A stretch of 64,000 nucleotides of DNA from Thiohalocapsa sp. ML1 (lineage in GTDB: Bacteria > Pseudomonadota > Gammaproteobacteria > Chromatiales > Chromatiaceae). Each line of letters begins with the position of its first letter. Within the stretch, counting starts at the first letter, position 1. Below, piece after piece: positions 16,177-24,585 of this stretch. The stretch spans positions 62,001-126,000 of the forward strand of contig NZ_JABX01000007.1 of the NCBI RefSeq assembly GCF_001469165.1, given 5' to 3'. The position numbers and the translations under genes were made by a program. The notes under the pieces are model-generated. The model did no database searches. It had not been told where the DNA came from and was given only the letters and a program-made list of their open reading frames with translations.

Positions 16177-17688
16177 TCACAGCGGAATCACCTGATAGGT
16201 CTGCTGCACCACCCGGGTCGCCCATTGCAGCGGGCTGAACGGCAGCCCCGCCAGCATCCCGGCCAGCAGGCTCAGCAGCGCCGTCGCCAGGGCCGGCACC
16301 AAGAGCCAGGCGCTGGTCTCGAAGCGGCTCGGCGGGCGTTCATCCGGCCAGGTGCCGATGCCCTGCGCCGGTCCGCGGCGGAACCAGAGGCGATTCAGGA
16401 TGGGCAGGAAATAGGCCGCGTTGAGTAGGGTGCTTGCAATCAACACCGCGATCACCCAGGGCATGTCCGCCTGCACCGCCCCCAGGCCCAGCGTCCACTT
16501 CGTGATGAAGCCGGCCACCGGCGGCATGCCGATCATGCCGAGCGCGCCGATGGTGAAGGCGAGGCTGCTGAGCGGCATGCGCCGGCCGACGCCGTCCAGC
16601 TCGTCGATGCGGTGAATGCCGAGCTCCTCGGCATAATTGCCCGCGCAGAAGAACAGCGTCACCTTCATCAGCCCCTGATGCAGCAGGTGCGCGAGCGCGG
16701 CGATGGTGCCGAGCGGGCCGAACAGGCCGATGCCGAGCACGATGTAGGACACCTGGCTGACCGTGGAGAAGGCCAGGCGGGGTTTCAGCTCCTGCTGTGC
16801 CAGCGCGCGCACCGAGCCGTAGACGATGGTGACGGACGCGATCACCACCAGGCCGTCGAGCACGCCGAGCGCCGCGCTGAAGCCGATGCCGTAGATGTCG
16901 TACACCAGCCGCACGATGCCGAAGGCGCCGGCCTTGACCACCGCCACCGCGTGCAGCAGGGCGCTCACCGGCGCCGGCGCCACCATCGCCCGCGGCAGCC
17001 AGCCGTGCAGCGGCACCAGCGCCGCCTTGACGCCGAAGCCCAAGAGCAGCACCCAGAACAGGCCGATCAGCAAGGCCTCCTGCCCGTCGGCGAGCCGGGC
17101 CAGGGTCTCCTGCTGGCCGAAGCGCAGATCCCCGGCCACGACATGCAAGGCCACCATGCCGACCATCAGCACCAGGCCGGCGGTGAGCGTATAGCGCAGG
17201 TAGACCGTCGCCGCGGCCAAGGCCTGCGGCGTGCCGCGGTGCGCCACCAGCGGATAGGTGGAGAGCGTCAGCACCTCGTAGAAGATCAGCAGCGTGAACA
17301 GGTTGCCGGCCAGGCTGATGCCGATGGTACTGGCGACGCAGAGGCTGAAGAAACCGAAGAAGCGCCGGCGATTGGGCGATCCTTCGAGGTAGCCGATGGC
17401 ATACATCGTCGTGAACAGCCACAAGATCGAGGACAGCGCCGCGAAGGTGAGCCCGAGCTCATCCACGTGCAGCACGAAGCCGAGGCCCGGCACTACCGGA
17501 AACTCCACCGCGTAGGTCTCGCCCGCCACCAGGCCCCGCGCCATCCAGAGCACCAGCACCAGCTTCACCAGCGCGGCGCCGAGGTTGAGCGCGGTGCGGG
17601 TGCGCACGGCCTGCTCCGGCAGCATGAAGATGACGGCCGCGGTGATGAGCGAGCTGGCCAGGGTCGCCAGCGGCAGCAGCGCACTCAT
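16177..17688 (-). CDS. MrpD/NuoN-like proton antiporter subunit
   Basis: This 503-aa protein has 14 or so hydrophobic helices. The ATG at 17688 overlaps the preceding stop (ATGA). Proton-pathway motifs are present: LIFYEVLTLSTYPLVAH (TM5 glutamate), FGVKAALVPLHGWLPRAM (lysine and HGWLP), PVSALLHAVAVVKAGAFG (TM8 lysine), FSTVSQVSYIVLG and LHQGLMKVTLFFCAGNY. It resembles MrpD or NuoM/N subunits closely enough that the family is certain, but not which complex. The conserved PVAGFITKW segment near residue 400 is present. Confidence 0.9.
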   Translation of the reverse strand: MSALLPLATLASSLITAAVIFMLPEQAVRTRTALNLGAALVKLVLVLWMARGLVAGETYAVEFPVVPGLGFVLHVDELGLTFAALSSILWLFTTMYAIGYLEGSPNRRRFFGFFSLCVASTIGISLAGNLFTLLIFYEVLTLSTYPLVAHRGTPQALAAATVYLRYTLTAGLVLMVGMVALHVVAGDLRFGQQETLARLADGQEALLIGLFWVLLLGFGVKAALVPLHGWLPRAMVAPAPVSALLHAVAVVKAGAFGIVRLVYDIYGIGFSAALGVLDGLVVIASVTIVYGSVRALAQQELKPRLAFSTVSQVSYIVLGIGLFGPLGTIAALAHLLHQGLMKVTLFFCAGNYAEELGIHRIDELDGVGRRMPLSSLAFTIGALGMIGMPPVAGFITKWTLGLGAVQADMPWVIAVLIASTLLNAAYFLPILNRLWFRRGPAQGIGTWPDERPPSRFETSAWLLVPALATALLSLLAGMLAGLPFSPLQWATRVVQQTYQVIPL

Positions 17689-19130
17689 GGCACGCTCACC
17701 GGCGGCAGCAACGCCAGCGGCCACGCCGCCGCCAGGCCCAGCCCAATGGCCGCCAGCGCGAGCGCCAGGGCGACCAGCTCCATACCCAGCGGGAGCCCGC
17801 GCAGCACGGGCTCCGGCGCATCCTCGACAAAGGAGCACCGCAGTACGCGGAACACATAGGCGGCGCTGAGCAGCGTGCCGAGCCCGAGCACCGCCACCCA
17901 GGCCCACTGGCCCGCCGCCAGCGACGCCTGCAGCCACAGCCACTTGGCGGTGAAGCCGGCGCTCGGCGGCAGCCCCATCAGCGTGACCGCCGCGAGCCCG
18001 AAGGTCAGCAGCGACAGCGGCAGCCGCCGGCTCGTCCCCGTCAGGCCCTCCAGACGAGTCGCGCCGGTGGCGAGCAGCAGATTGCCCGCGGCCATGAACA
18101 TCGCCGACTTCGCGAGCGCATGGCCGGCAAGCTGCAGCCAGGTCGCCTGCCAGGCCAGCGCCGCGACGGCGGCGCCGGTGCCGGCGAGCAACGGAAAGGC
18201 CAGCATCAGATAGCCCAACTGGCCGACCGTGGACCAGGCGACCAGCTCCTTGAGCCCCGCCGCGCGCCAGGCCTGCACGCCGCCCCACAGCACCGCCAGG
18301 CTGCCGAGGGCGCCCAGCGCCAGCGCGCCGGCGATGGCATCCGGCAGCAGCAGTCGCCAGAGCAAGAGCAGGATGAAAAAGGACGCCTTGACCACCAGCG
18401 CGCCATGGATCGCGCTCACCGGCGTCCAAGCGCTGCCGTGGACCGGCACCAGCCAGCCGTGCAGCGGGAAGATCGACGCCTTCAGCAGCAGCCCGCTCGC
18501 CAGCAGCGCAACGGCGATGGCGGTGACCGGATCGGGCTGGGCCACCGCCGCCAGCCCGGCCAGATCGAGCCGGCCCCAGGCGCCGAGCAGCAGCGCGATG
18601 CCGAGCAGCCAGGTCAGCGAGCCCACCAACGCGAAGAGCAGATAGCGCAGGCCCGCGGTCAGCGCAGCCACGCTGCCGGGCAGCAGCAGCATGCCGACGG
18701 CGCACAGACCCATCAGCTCCAGGCCAGCGTAGAGGAGCAGCAGATCGGCCGCGATCCAGATCAGCCCGAGCCCCGTCGCCAGGCCGCCCAGCAGCGGCCA
18801 GAGCCAGGCATAGGCGCGCGCGTCGAGTGGCGCGGCGCGGGCGTAGCCTGCGGCATACAGGGCGCTGGCCAGCAGCAGCACCATCGTCAAGAGCCACAAC
18901 AGCGCGGCGAGTCCGTCTAGGCGCCAGTGCAGCAGCAGTGGCCCGAGCGCGAGCTGTCCCGCGAGCGGCCCCGTGTCGAGCCCGAGCAGCAGCCACAGCG
19001 CCACCAGCGGCAAGGGCAGGCCCGCGAGCAAGACTAGGGCGCCGTGGCGCGGCGGGCGCACCAGGGTCAGCAGGCCGAGCGCCGGCGGCGCGCACAACAG
19101 CCATAGCACGTGGAAGGATGTCGGGTTCAT
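17685..19130 (-). CDS. NuoM/MrpD-like proton antiporter subunit
   Basis: This 481-aa protein starts at an ATG at 19130 that overlaps the upstream stop (ATGA). Typical motifs are LLLLYAGLELMGLCAVGML (TM5 Glu), LKASIFPLHGWLVPVHG, VSAIHGALVVKASFFILLLL (TM8 Lys), WSTVGQLGYLMLA, and GHALAKSAMFMAAGN. The sequence continues PPSAGFTAKW near residue 395. It has 13-14 predicted TM helices. The tight overlaps on both sides suggest coupled translation and a stable complex with its neighbours. Confidence 0.88.
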   Translation of the reverse strand: MNPTSFHVLWLLCAPPALGLLTLVRPPRHGALVLLAGLPLPLVALWLLLGLDTGPLAGQLALGPLLLHWRLDGLAALLWLLTMVLLLASALYAAGYARAAPLDARAYAWLWPLLGGLATGLGLIWIAADLLLLYAGLELMGLCAVGMLLLPGSVAALTAGLRYLLFALVGSLTWLLGIALLLGAWGRLDLAGLAAVAQPDPVTAIAVALLASGLLLKASIFPLHGWLVPVHGSAWTPVSAIHGALVVKASFFILLLLWRLLLPDAIAGALALGALGSLAVLWGGVQAWRAAGLKELVAWSTVGQLGYLMLAFPLLAGTGAAVAALAWQATWLQLAGHALAKSAMFMAAGNLLLATGATRLEGLTGTSRRLPLSLLTFGLAAVTLMGLPPSAGFTAKWLWLQASLAAGQWAWVAVLGLGTLLSAAYVFRVLRCSFVEDAPEPVLRGLPLGMELVALALALAAIGLGLAAAWPLALLPPVSVP

Positions 19131-19798
19131 GGATCGGCGCCCGCGGCGGGCTCCAGGCTGACCAGACCCGCCGCGGCATGCAGGCGCAACAGCAAGGCGG
19201 CGCCGAGCACGGAGCCGAGCAGCGCGACGACCAGCCCGACCAGGATCAGCCCCTGGACCTCGGCCACCGGCCCGGCGAGTCCGGCCAGCAGCAAAAACAC
19301 CCCGGAGCCGAGCAGGTTGAAGGCCAAGAGCCGGCGCAGCAGATGCCGCTGCGTCGCGAAGCCCCAGACCGCCGGGCCCATGATCAGCACGCCGGTCGCG
19401 GCCGACAGCGTGGTTGCCGACGCGGGCGGCGTCAGCGCCTCCAACCCGAGCAGCCGCAGCAGCGCGAAGCCCGTCAAGCCCAGCCAAGCCAGCATCAGCA
19501 GCCAGCGCAGCGGTGCCGTGACGCGCGCGCGCCGCGGCGTCTCATCCCGCAGCGCCAGGCGCGGCAGTGCCCCGCGGCCGCGCAGCGTCCAGAGCAGCGT
19601 GCCGCCGGTCAGCACCGCCCCGAGCAGCGCCTCGGCCAGCGCCAGCCAGGGCGCCCCGAGCAGCAGCCAGGCCAGCGCCATCAGCAGCCCGAATGCCACG
19701 AAGCCCTGGCAGGCGCGCCATAGCTGCCGCTCGACGAGACAGAAACCGGCCACCAGCAGCAATAGGCCCGCCAGTCCCCAGGCTGCAGCCGGCGCCAT
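19127..19798 (-). CDS. Fused MbhD/DUF4040-like and NuoK/MrpC-like subunit
   Basis: This 223-aa membrane protein is the first gene of the antiporter cluster. Residues about 5-70 (WGLAGLLLLVAGFCLVERQL ... LALAEALLGAVLTGGTLLW) resemble the MbhD/DUF4040 domain that forms the C-terminal part of MrpA. Residues about 115-210 (TGVLIMGPAVWGFATQRHLL, then FNLLGSGVFLLL and a final pair of helices) resemble MrpC/NuoK. The ATG at 19798 is the first methionine preceding hydrophobic sequence; upstream in-frame sequence is not membrane-like. The cluster lacks MrpE, MrpF, MrpG and an MrpB-like gene, so it is a reduced or specialised Mrp-type unit. Confidence 0.75.
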   Translation of the reverse strand: MAPAAAWGLAGLLLLVAGFCLVERQLWRACQGFVAFGLLMALAWLLLGAPWLALAEALLGAVLTGGTLLWTLRGRGALPRLALRDETPRRARVTAPLRWLLMLAWLGLTGFALLRLLGLEALTPPASATTLSAATGVLIMGPAVWGFATQRHLLRRLLAFNLLGSGVFLLLAGLAGPVAEVQGLILVGLVVALLGSVLGAALLLRLHAAAGLVSLEPAAGADP

Positions 19799-20214
19799 TA
19801 TCGGCGCAGGCGCCCGCGGCCGGACAAGGTGCGGGGGCCGCTGTGCGGCGTGGTGTGTTGCGGGCTCATGCTGGCTGGGCTGTGCGGATATCCATCGACC
19901 GGGGGCTATTGTCGCCTGACGGCAGCGTTGTCGGGGGCGCAGTGTCGCGCATCGTGCCGCACCGATGGCTGCTCGGAACGGCTGCCGTGGCCGCGCGGTG
20001 GCGAGGGCGCCATGTGCGTCGCGGTGGCCTTGCAGCAGCGGCGGCTGCCGTGCGCGATCGCCGGCCCGCGCCGTCGGATGCCTGGTCGGATTCCTGGAAC
20101 GCTCGGAGCGGATGGTCGGCGCAAGGCCGATGCTCGTGCGCCCCCTTGCGCAGTGCTGGATCGGCGCGGGTGGCGGGCGCAGAATGCGCAACCCCATCTG
20201 TCGAGCGCATCTGC
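19799..20214. other. Divergent intergenic region
   Basis: These 416 bp lie between the antiporter cluster (minus) and the oxygenase (plus). No convincing protein frame, RNA or repeat was seen. Promoters for both directions should lie here. Confidence 0.5.
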
Positions 20215-20913
20215 TTGAACCCATCCGCAGGCTTCATCCCGGACCCGCCCGCGGGTCCGCCCCAAGACCCCCCGCAGGAGCCACCCGGCGCCGCCGCCGA
20301 CATCGCCGCCGCCCTCACCGAGCAGGGCTGGTGCGTCACCGATGGCTTCGTCTCCCCGCTGCTGGTGAGCCAGCTCCGCCACGAGGCCCAAGCGCGCTGG
20401 CAGAAAGGCGAGTTTCGCCGCGCCGGCGTCGGCCGCGGTGCGGACCTGGAGGTGCGCCCGGAGGTGCGCACCGACCGGGTGCTGTGGCTCGACCCCGCGG
20501 CGCTGACCGGCGCGCAGCGATGCTACTGGGATGCGCTGGAGGCCGTGCGCCTGGCCGTGAATCAGGCGATGTACCTGGGGCTGCACGAGCTGGAGGCGCA
20601 CTTCGCCGTCTATCCGCCGGGCAGCTATTACCGCCGGCATCTCGATCAGTTCCGCGGCATCGGTCGGCGCAGGCTGAGCTGCATCCTGTACCTCAACGAC
20701 GACTGGCAGGCCGCCGACGGCGGGGCGCTGCGGATCTACACCGAGCCCGTGGACGCGGACCGGGGCGAGGCGGGCGTGGCCTCCGGCGACTGTGTCGAGG
20801 TGCTGCCGCTCGGCGGGCGCTTCGTGACCTTCCTGAGTGCGCGCTTTCTGCACGAGGTGCTGCCGGCGCGCCGCGAGCGCTTCAGCCTGACCGGGTGGCT
20901 TCTGAGCCGCTGA
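20215..20913 (+). CDS. 2OG-Fe(II) oxygenase (prolyl 4-hydroxylase-like)
   Basis: This protein of about 232 aa belongs to the 2-oxoglutarate and Fe(II)-dependent dioxygenase superfamily. The iron ligands are YRRHLDQF (His-x-Asp) and RFLHEVLP (distal His), with the 2-oxoglutarate-binding Arg in RRERFSLTGW. The jelly-roll strands between them (LSCILYLNDDW, GGALRIY, VLPLGGRFVTF) are intact. The start is uncertain: no ATG precedes the conserved region in frame, and the best options are a TTG at 20215 or a GTG at 20170. The segment after the TTG is Pro-rich, then ALTEQGWCVTDGFVSPLL begins the domain. The substrate is unknown. Confidence 0.8.
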   Translation: MNPSAGFIPDPPAGPPQDPPQEPPGAAADIAAALTEQGWCVTDGFVSPLLVSQLRHEAQARWQKGEFRRAGVGRGADLEVRPEVRTDRVLWLDPAALTGAQRCYWDALEAVRLAVNQAMYLGLHELEAHFAVYPPGSYYRRHLDQFRGIGRRRLSCILYLNDDWQAADGGALRIYTEPVDADRGEAGVASGDCVEVLPLGGRFVTFLSARFLHEVLPARRERFSLTGWLLSR

Positions 20914-20944
20914 CGGCCGGGCTCGGCGGGCCGGGCCGGGCCGG

Positions 20945-21163
20945 TTAGATTTTCGGCTGCACGTTCTTCGGCAACGCCTTCACGAGCAGGCCCGTGACGA
21001 CGGAGAAGGTCAGCGTAACGGCGGCGATCTTCGCCAGCTCGCCGGCCGGCGGGATGGTCAGCTCGAACTTGCCGCGGCTCTTGGTCTGGCCCATGTTGTA
21101 GTGGATCAGGGCCTCGGTCATGAAGACGCCGAAGGTGATGCCGGTGACGATGAGATTGCCCAC
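20945..21163 (-). CDS. Small two-helix membrane protein
   Basis: This 72-aa protein starts at a GTG at 21163, preceded by a strong Shine-Dalgarno (aggaggg at about 21172-21178). It has two hydrophobic segments (LIVTGITFGVFMTEALIHY and IAAVTLTFSVVTGLLVKAL) around a short charged loop with TKSRGKFELTIPP. The RBS and clean composition support a real gene. I do not recognise the family. It runs convergently to the oxygenase. Confidence 0.7.
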   Translation of the reverse strand: MGNLIVTGITFGVFMTEALIHYNMGQTKSRGKFELTIPPAGELAKIAAVTLTFSVVTGLLVKALPKNVQPKI

Positions 21164-21346
21164 GGGGCGGTGCCCTCCTGTTCGTGTTGGCTGCCTGCCG
21201 AAAGATAGCACAGGCGTTCCGCAGGCCCCGGCGCCGGCCGGGGCGGATGCGCCCATGCGGTGCGAAACCCCCGGCTGGCGACAGGCTCACCGACCTGGAC
21301 GCCAATCGTCGCACCGGGGTCGTGCTCGAAAATGGCGAGTCCATTC

Positions 21347-21611
21347 CCCGGGTACGCCGACTTCAGTCGGCAACCCTGGGGAAGGCGGACTTCGGTGCGC
21401 CGCGGGCACGGTGAAGGAACGGTTCAATAACAAGTGAAACACGGCAATCAAGGCGCCACACTGGCGTCTCTTTCGTCGGGATCGGGATCGGGATCGGGAT
21501 CGGGCCCTCACTAGTGCTTCGCTGCGGAGATCCCGAGACCATTCGATTGCGTGCCTTTGGCGGACTGAAGTCCGCCGTCCCCAGGGGCCGACTAAAGTCG
21601 GCGTACCCGGG
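21347..21611. repeat. Inverted repeat pair with internal palindromes
   Basis: The left arm (about 21347-21394) and right arm (about 21561-21611) are imperfect inverted copies over about 48 bp. Each contains short palindromes such as gccgacttcagtcggc or gccgactaaagtcggc and a gcggact/agtccgc word. The approximately 165 bp between them contains a gggatc tract and no gene. The arrangement resembles a REP/MITE-like element. Confidence 0.7.
21476..21504. repeat. Hexamer tract (gggatc)n
   Basis: About four tandem gggatc units. An inverted tract of the same hexamer (gatccc) lies at 22534-22552, so the two flank the minisatellite and the Uma2 gene. Confidence 0.9.
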
Positions 21612-21666
21612 AACGGTCTCGGGACTTCCGCGCTGCTGCACTAGGGCTTTAGGCGTGGACTCTCAC

Positions 21667-21788
21667 GACAACGACAACGGCCACGACAACGGCCATGACA
21701 ACGGCCACGACAACGGCCATGACAACGGCCATGACAACGGCCACGACAACGGCCATGACAACGGCCAGGACAACGACAACGACAACGA
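21667..21788. repeat. Minisatellite of 12-bp units (gacaacggccac/t)
   Basis: About nine units of gacaacggccac or gacaacggccat, edged by gacaac hexamers. A frame reads as (HDNG)n, but the flanking frame is not protein-like, so I treat it as non-coding. It ends about 115 bp before the Uma2 gene. Confidence 0.9.
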
Positions 21789-21903
21789 AGGGCAGCCGAT
21801 CTCGGACCCTGTCCGGCAAGGGCTCGCCCCCCGACGGCTTGAGACGCCCCGGGGCGCTGTTCCATCATGCCGACTCACGCCACAACGAGTCGCGAGGTGA
21901 TCC

Positions 21904-22452
21904 ATGGAGGCGGTGCAGCTACAGACCGTGCATGACCTGCTGATGACGCCGGAGGAGCGCGTCGAGCTGATCGGCGGCGAGATCGTCCGCCGGCCCATGA
22001 CGCGGGCGCGCCATGCCCGAGCCCAGAGCAGCATCGACCGCCGCCTGGGTCCGTTCGATGACGGCTCCGGCCCCGGTGGCTGGTGGATACTCACCGACAT
22101 CAGCGTCGCCTACGAGCCCCACGAATGCCCGAGCCACGACCTCGCGGGCTGGCGCCGCGAGCGGTTGCCGCGGCTGCCCGACGGCCCGGTCGAGCTGCCG
22201 CCGGACTGGGTCTGCGAGATCGTCTCGCCGGGGCACGAGAAAAAGGACACCGTGCAGATCCCGCTCTTGCTGCGCCGCCACCAGGTGCCTTACTACTGGC
22301 TCATCTGGCCCGAGCGCCGCACTCTCGTCGCCCATGCCCTGGACGCCGATGGCTGGCGCGTCATCGCGACGCTGACCGGCCGGGACCGAGCGCGCGTGCC
22401 GCCGTTCGAGGCCGTGGAGCTGGACCTGGGCGTCGTGCTCGGCGACACCTAG
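21904..22452 (+). CDS. Uma2-family (DUF820) putative endonuclease
   Basis: This 182-aa protein matches the Uma2/DUF820 restriction-endonuclease-like fold. The opening MEAVQLQTVHDLLMTPEERV is followed by ELIGGEIVRRPM (near residue 22). The catalytic region is DLAGWRRERLPRLPDG, with the active-site Asp, and WVCEIVSPGHEKKD (Glu, Ser-Pro and Lys). The C-terminal half (PYYWLIWPERRTL) is also typical. These genes are abundant in some phototrophs and cyanobacteria; the role is unknown, perhaps in mobile DNA. A weak RBS (gaggtgatcc) precedes the ATG. Confidence 0.88.
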   Translation: MEAVQLQTVHDLLMTPEERVELIGGEIVRRPMTRARHARAQSSIDRRLGPFDDGSGPGGWWILTDISVAYEPHECPSHDLAGWRRERLPRLPDGPVELPPDWVCEIVSPGHEKKDTVQIPLLLRRHQVPYYWLIWPERRTLVAHALDADGWRVIATLTGRDRARVPPFEAVELDLGVVLGDT

Positions 22453-22529
22453 GGAGGCTTCGCCGCAGACCCACGAGTCGTGCTCATCGCTATCGCTATC
22501 GGGATCGCTTTCGAGTTCGAACCGAGCGG

Positions 22530-22577
22530 CAACCGATCCCGATCCCGATCCCGACGCGCCTCGCCAAGTCCGACGCC
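22530..22577. repeat. Dispersed intergenic repeat, copy 1
   Basis: caaccgatcccgatcccg..., then ccgacgcgcct and ending with a tccgacgcc word. A second copy in the same orientation lies at 37273-37325 with gctccc replacing gatccc units. Both sit after plus-strand genes. Confidence 0.8.
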
Positions 22578-22641
22578 TAGATGAAATCAGACTCATCTGC
22601 AAACGGCGGCACTCGAACGAGGGCTCCATGACGGTCGGGCC

Positions 22642-22779
22642 ATGGTGCGTATGGCCGCGGTCGAGGCGCCGGACCAAGTCCGCGGAACGGAAGCGATCGC
22701 GATGATCGCGCAAGCGCGCGACGACGAGGATCCGGGGGTGAGGAAAGCGGTTAGCCCATGTTTAACCTGGCCCCATTGA
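22642..22779 (+). other. Short ORF with HEAT-repeat-like sequence
   Basis: A 45-aa frame contains AMIAQARDDEDPGVRKAV, which resembles the helix pair of a HEAT/PBS-lyase-like repeat (DPxxxVRKAV). It has no obvious RBS and is probably the tail of a decayed gene. The rest of 22453-22906 holds repeats and no gene; the left end of the transposase element probably lies within it. Confidence 0.35.
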
Positions 22780-22906
22780 TATTCGCCGTTCCTGGCGGGT
22801 AAGTGCCCGATTCCTTTGTACACAGGTGCCTCGGCAGGCGAAGTAGTGCCATAACATTCAAAGGGGCCGGTTGCCTTGCGGCGTGCCGTGGTCTAGCGTT
22901 TGGGGC

Positions 22907-23622
22907 GTGTATATCCGCCGCACCCACACGCGCAACACCGCCACGGGCGAGCGCTACTACAGGTATCGATTGGTGCGCTCGCAGCGCGTGGGGGGGAAGG
23001 TCCGGCAAGTCACGTTGTTGAACCTGGGCCGGCATTTCGCGATACCGCAGGCGGATTGGCCAACGTTGTGCGCGCGCGTGGAGGAGATCCAGAGCGGCCA
23101 AGAGGTCCTGCTCGGCGGCTGCGGCTCGCTGCTGATCGAGCGCGAGGCGCAACGCCTGGCGGCGCAGTTGTTGGCGCGCGCGCAGGCGCCGAGCGCCGAG
23201 CCGGCGCCGGGCGCGCAGCCGAGTGCCGAGGTGCACAGCGTCGAGATCGATTCCCTGACGCTCGCGCGCCCGCGCACCGTGGGGGTCGAGGCGCTCGGGC
23301 TGTGGGCGCTGGCACAGGTGGACTTCGTCGCCCTGCTGGAGCGGCTGGGGCTGACCGGGCCGCAACGCGCCGCCGTCGTGGGCGTGATCGTGGGGCGCAT
23401 GGCCGCGCCGGGCTCGGAGCTGGCCACGCAACGGTGGTTGTGCGAGCGCAGTGCCTTGGGCGAGCTGCTGGATGTGGACTTCGAGGCCATGAGCCTCATG
23501 CAGCTCTACCGGGCCGGCGATGTGCTCATGCGCCATCGCGCGGCGCTGGAGAAGGCCGTGTTCGCCCGCGTGAGCGAGCTGTTCGGGCTCGACTGGACGG
23601 TGACGCTGTATGACTTGACCAA
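22907..23622 (+). pseudogene. IS1634-type transposase, 3'-truncated
   Basis: The GTG at 22907 starts MYIRRTHTRNTATGERYYRY, followed by GKVRQVTLLNLGRHF, typical of the N-terminus of IS1634-family (DDE) transposases. Similarity continues through LLERLGLTGPQRAAVVGVIV and MAAPGSELATQRWL to VTLYDLTN, where these enzymes reach the first catalytic Asp. The match stops there at about 23620, and the next bases belong to the convergent HMA2 gene. About 60% of the transposase, including the other catalytic residues, is gone, so the element is dead. No terminal inverted repeats were identified. Confidence 0.8.
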
Positions 23623-23624
23623 TA

Positions 23625-24140
23625 TTAGCCGCCGCTATCCACCACCGCGTCATCTGCCGCATGCCCATGCCCCGCCGCCGCATCCCGCTCCAGCCGCATG
23701 CCCACCGCGAGGTCGATGACGTACAGCAGCATGGTCAGCGCCGGGGCCAGGAGCTGGCCCTTCAGCAACTGGTGGATGGACAGCGCCGTCATGATCAGGA
23801 ACACGATGATGCGCATGTCGTTCAGCGACACGTGGAACAGGTGGCGCTCGGCGTGCTCGGGGTGCAGGTCGCTGCCATCGAGCCGCAGCAGGCCGCCGCG
23901 GGTCAGCGCCTTGGGGAGCGCGGGCGCCTGGACCGGGTCGAACCACAGCAGCACGCTGCCGGTGGCCGGGTTGATGCTGACCTCGTCGATCTCGGGCTGC
24001 GCGTTGAGCTCTTCGTAGAGCGACAGAAAGAACGGCAGGTCGTGCCGGCGCTGCGGCAGGCGGAGCCTGAGCCGCCCATGGCTTTGGTGCACCACGCGAG
24101 CCGGCTCGCGGGGCAGGGTGCTGTCGGCGTCGGCAGTCAT
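23625..24140 (-). CDS. HMA2-domain membrane protein
   Basis: This is a 171-aa protein. Residues about 15-100 (RVVHQSHGRLRLRLPQRRHD ... SINPATGSVLLWFDP) match the HMA2 type of heavy-metal-associated ferredoxin-like fold, which lacks the CxxC of classical metal chaperones. Two hydrophobic helices follow (MRIIVFLIMTALSIHQLL and LAPALTMLLYVIDLAVGM). The C-terminus ends DDAVVDSGG right at the junction with the truncated transposase, so a few residues may be lost or replaced. Such genes often accompany DUF5132 and P-type ATPases; here DUF5132 and the hvf operon are upstream. Confidence 0.75.
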   Translation of the reverse strand: MTADADSTLPREPARVVHQSHGRLRLRLPQRRHDLPFFLSLYEELNAQPEIDEVSINPATGSVLLWFDPVQAPALPKALTRGGLLRLDGSDLHPEHAERHLFHVSLNDMRIIVFLIMTALSIHQLLKGQLLAPALTMLLYVIDLAVGMRLERDAAAGHGHAADDAVVDSGG

Positions 24141-24185
24141 CGATGCGATTGCGGGCGCGGGCCTCGGGTCCGGGAAGCGGGCGCG

Positions 24186-24485
24186 TCAGCCATCCTCGTC
24201 GTGGCGAGCCGCCGTCTCGTGCAGCGCGGCGAGCGCCGCCTCGCGCTCCGCGCGCAGCTCGTCGCGCACCTCGGCCACCAAGTCCTCCATCACCTCGCCG
24301 ACCTCCGCCGCGACCTCCTTCGTCTTCTCCAGCGCGAGCAGCCCGGCCTTGATGACCGAGCGCGCCGCCGGGCGCACGTAGGGTGCGAGAAAGGTCACGG
24401 CCACCGGCACGAGCACGGCGACGCCGATGCCGATGGCGGTGTTGCGCACGGCCTTGCTCTTCGCCAGCGTGGGGAGTTGGGGCAT
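24186..24485 (-). CDS. DUF5132 protein
   Basis: This 99-aa protein contains one hydrophobic helix (AIGIGVAVLVPVAVTFLAPY) followed by RPAARSVIKAGLLALEKTKE and an acidic amphipathic helix, the DUF5132 pattern. It lies between hvfC and the HMA2 gene on the same strand, with about 45-100 bp gaps. Members frequently sit beside HMA2-type metal-associated genes, and a role at the membrane in metal handling is inferred only from that context. Confidence 0.75.
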   Translation of the reverse strand: MPQLPTLAKSKAVRNTAIGIGVAVLVPVAVTFLAPYVRPAARSVIKAGLLALEKTKEVAAEVGEVMEDLVAEVRDELRAEREAALAALHETAARHDEDG

Positions 24486-24585
24486 GCTCCGGGCTCCTGC
24501 GGGACTGCTTGGACGGCGCGCAGTCTAACCGAAAGTCCGAGCGGCGGCTGGGCCGCGGGCGGCTGGGCCGGGAAGCCCGGCGCGT

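Noticed and set aside
16177..19179. 1000-codon open minus-strand frame covering two antiporter genes
   Set aside because: Only the part from 17688 to 16177 reads as membrane protein; the rest is Ala/Arg-rich sequence antisense in frame to the real gene at 17685-19130.
21514..21900. Asp/Asn/His-rich ORF over the minisatellite
   Set aside because: The repeat gives an open frame in several registers; flanking sequence is not protein-like and there is no RBS.
22642..22779. HEAT-repeat protein gene
   Set aside because: Only one repeat-like segment and no RBS; retained only as a low-confidence fragment.
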